Assembly: GCA_017960065.1 (NCBI GenBank)
Contig: JAGCZK010000138.1
Coordinates: forward strand, 1-6,028
Source of the DNA: Paludibacteraceae bacterium
GTDB lineage: Bacteria > Bacteroidota > Bacteroidia > Bacteroidales > Paludibacteraceae
Reading direction: 5' to 3'
DNA: 6,028 nucleotides
Part shown: positions 5,658 through 6,028 of the stretch, piece by piece
How the letters are laid out: each line of letters starts with the position of its first letter
Numbering within the stretch: the stretch's first letter is position 1
Program-made: the position numbers and the translations under genes
The notes under the pieces: generated by a model
What the model saw: only the letters and a program-made list of their open reading frames with translations
Database searches by the model: none
Told to the model about the DNA's origin: nothing

Positions 5658-6028
5658 TCAACCGTTCATCGACACCAAAAATTCTTCGTTGTCTTTGGTC
5701 CCGCTCATGTGTTTCTGCAAAAATTCCATGGCTTCGATGGAGTTCATGTCCGACAAATGGCGGCGCAGCACCCACATGCGGTTGAGCGTGCCCTGATCGA
5801 GCAGCAGGTCGTCGCGACGGGTGCTCGAGGCCATGATGTCGATGGCCGGGAAGATGCGGCGGTTGGCCAGTTTGCGGTCGAGCTGCAATTCCATGTTGCC
5901 GGTACCCTTGAATTCCTCGAAAATCACATCGTCCATCTTCGAACCGGTTTCGGTCAAGGCCGTGGCGATGATGGTGAGGCTGCCGCCGTTTTCGATGTTG
6001 CGCGCGGCGCCGAAGAAGCGTTTGGGCT
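5658..6028 (-). CDS. rho: Transcription termination factor Rho, C-terminal part
   Basis: The frame is open to the right window edge, so the gene is partial; 122 C-terminal residues are visible, ending at TGA (5658-5660). Rho is a hexameric RNA-dependent ATPase that ends transcription of untranslated RNA. The visible part is the end of the ATPase domain and aligns closely with the end of E. coli Rho: PKRFFGAARN at the edge, TETGSKM (the R-loop contacting RNA in the central channel), EEFKGTGNMEL, then NRRIFPAID with the arginine-finger region, followed by STRRDDLLL and the helical MWVLRRHL and AMEFL segments. The Walker motifs, the RNA-binding N-terminus and the start codon lie outside the window. 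No strong terminator follows, and nifJ starts 120 bp downstream on the same strand. Confidence 0.96.
   Translation of the reverse strand, partial: PKRFFGAARNIENGGSLTIIATALTETGSKMDDVIFEEFKGTGNMELQLDRKLANRRIFPAIDIMASSTRRDDLLLDQGTLNRMWVLRRHLSDMNSIEAMEFLQKHMSGTKDNEEFLVSMNG

Noticed and set aside
5658..5957. A 99-residue separate gene starting at TTG 5957 in the rho region
   Set aside because: The frame stays open to the window edge and the upstream residues continue the Rho sequence, so this is the end of a longer gene, not a small one.

Overview
The window looks like chromosomal DNA from an anaerobic member of the Bacteroidetes, probably Bacteroidales. Four things support this. TAnnTTTG-type -7 boxes lie upstream of the three genes whose starts are visible. 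Those starts have AT-rich leaders without an obvious Shine-Dalgarno. The window holds a one-chain pyruvate:ferredoxin oxidoreductase, and a small exported protein with a Bacteroidetes-type C-terminal sorting-like domain. Species cannot be named from the sequence alone. Coding DNA is GC-rich; intergenic DNA is strongly AT-rich.

Layout, left to right. Bases 1-328 hold no convincing protein gene, but on the minus strand they carry an ordered set of signals: a 12-bp palindrome (188-199), a TACCTTTG box (165-172), a small hairpin, and a hairpin plus U-tract that reads as an intrinsic terminator (78-114). Together they suggest a small RNA of about 80 nt. A plus-strand promoter (TATCTTTG, 304-311) then drives a GT-B-type glycosyltransferase (329-1459). 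A second TATCTTTG promoter (1535-1542) drives a 101-residue exported protein (1560-1865) that is little more than a signal peptide and a type IX secretion sorting-domain-like fold; it ends at a clear terminator (1892-1918). Converging from the right is pyruvate:ferredoxin oxidoreductase (nifJ, 5537 down to 1995), which has its own terminator just past its stop and its own TACCTTTG promoter at 5608-5615. Upstream of it on the same strand is the C-terminal end of transcription termination factor Rho (6028 down to 5658), cut by the window edge.

The genes do not form one pathway. Pyruvate:ferredoxin oxidoreductase is central fermentative metabolism (pyruvate to acetyl-CoA, CO2 and reduced ferredoxin), Rho is core transcription machinery, and the glycosyltransferase and small exported protein are envelope-related or unknown. 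Each visible start has its own promoter, so the region reads as independent transcription units; read-through from rho into nifJ remains possible. No mobile element, CRISPR array, tRNA or rRNA was seen. I found no clearly new multi-gene system. The most unusual items are the candidate small RNA at the left end and the cargo-less sorting-domain protein.
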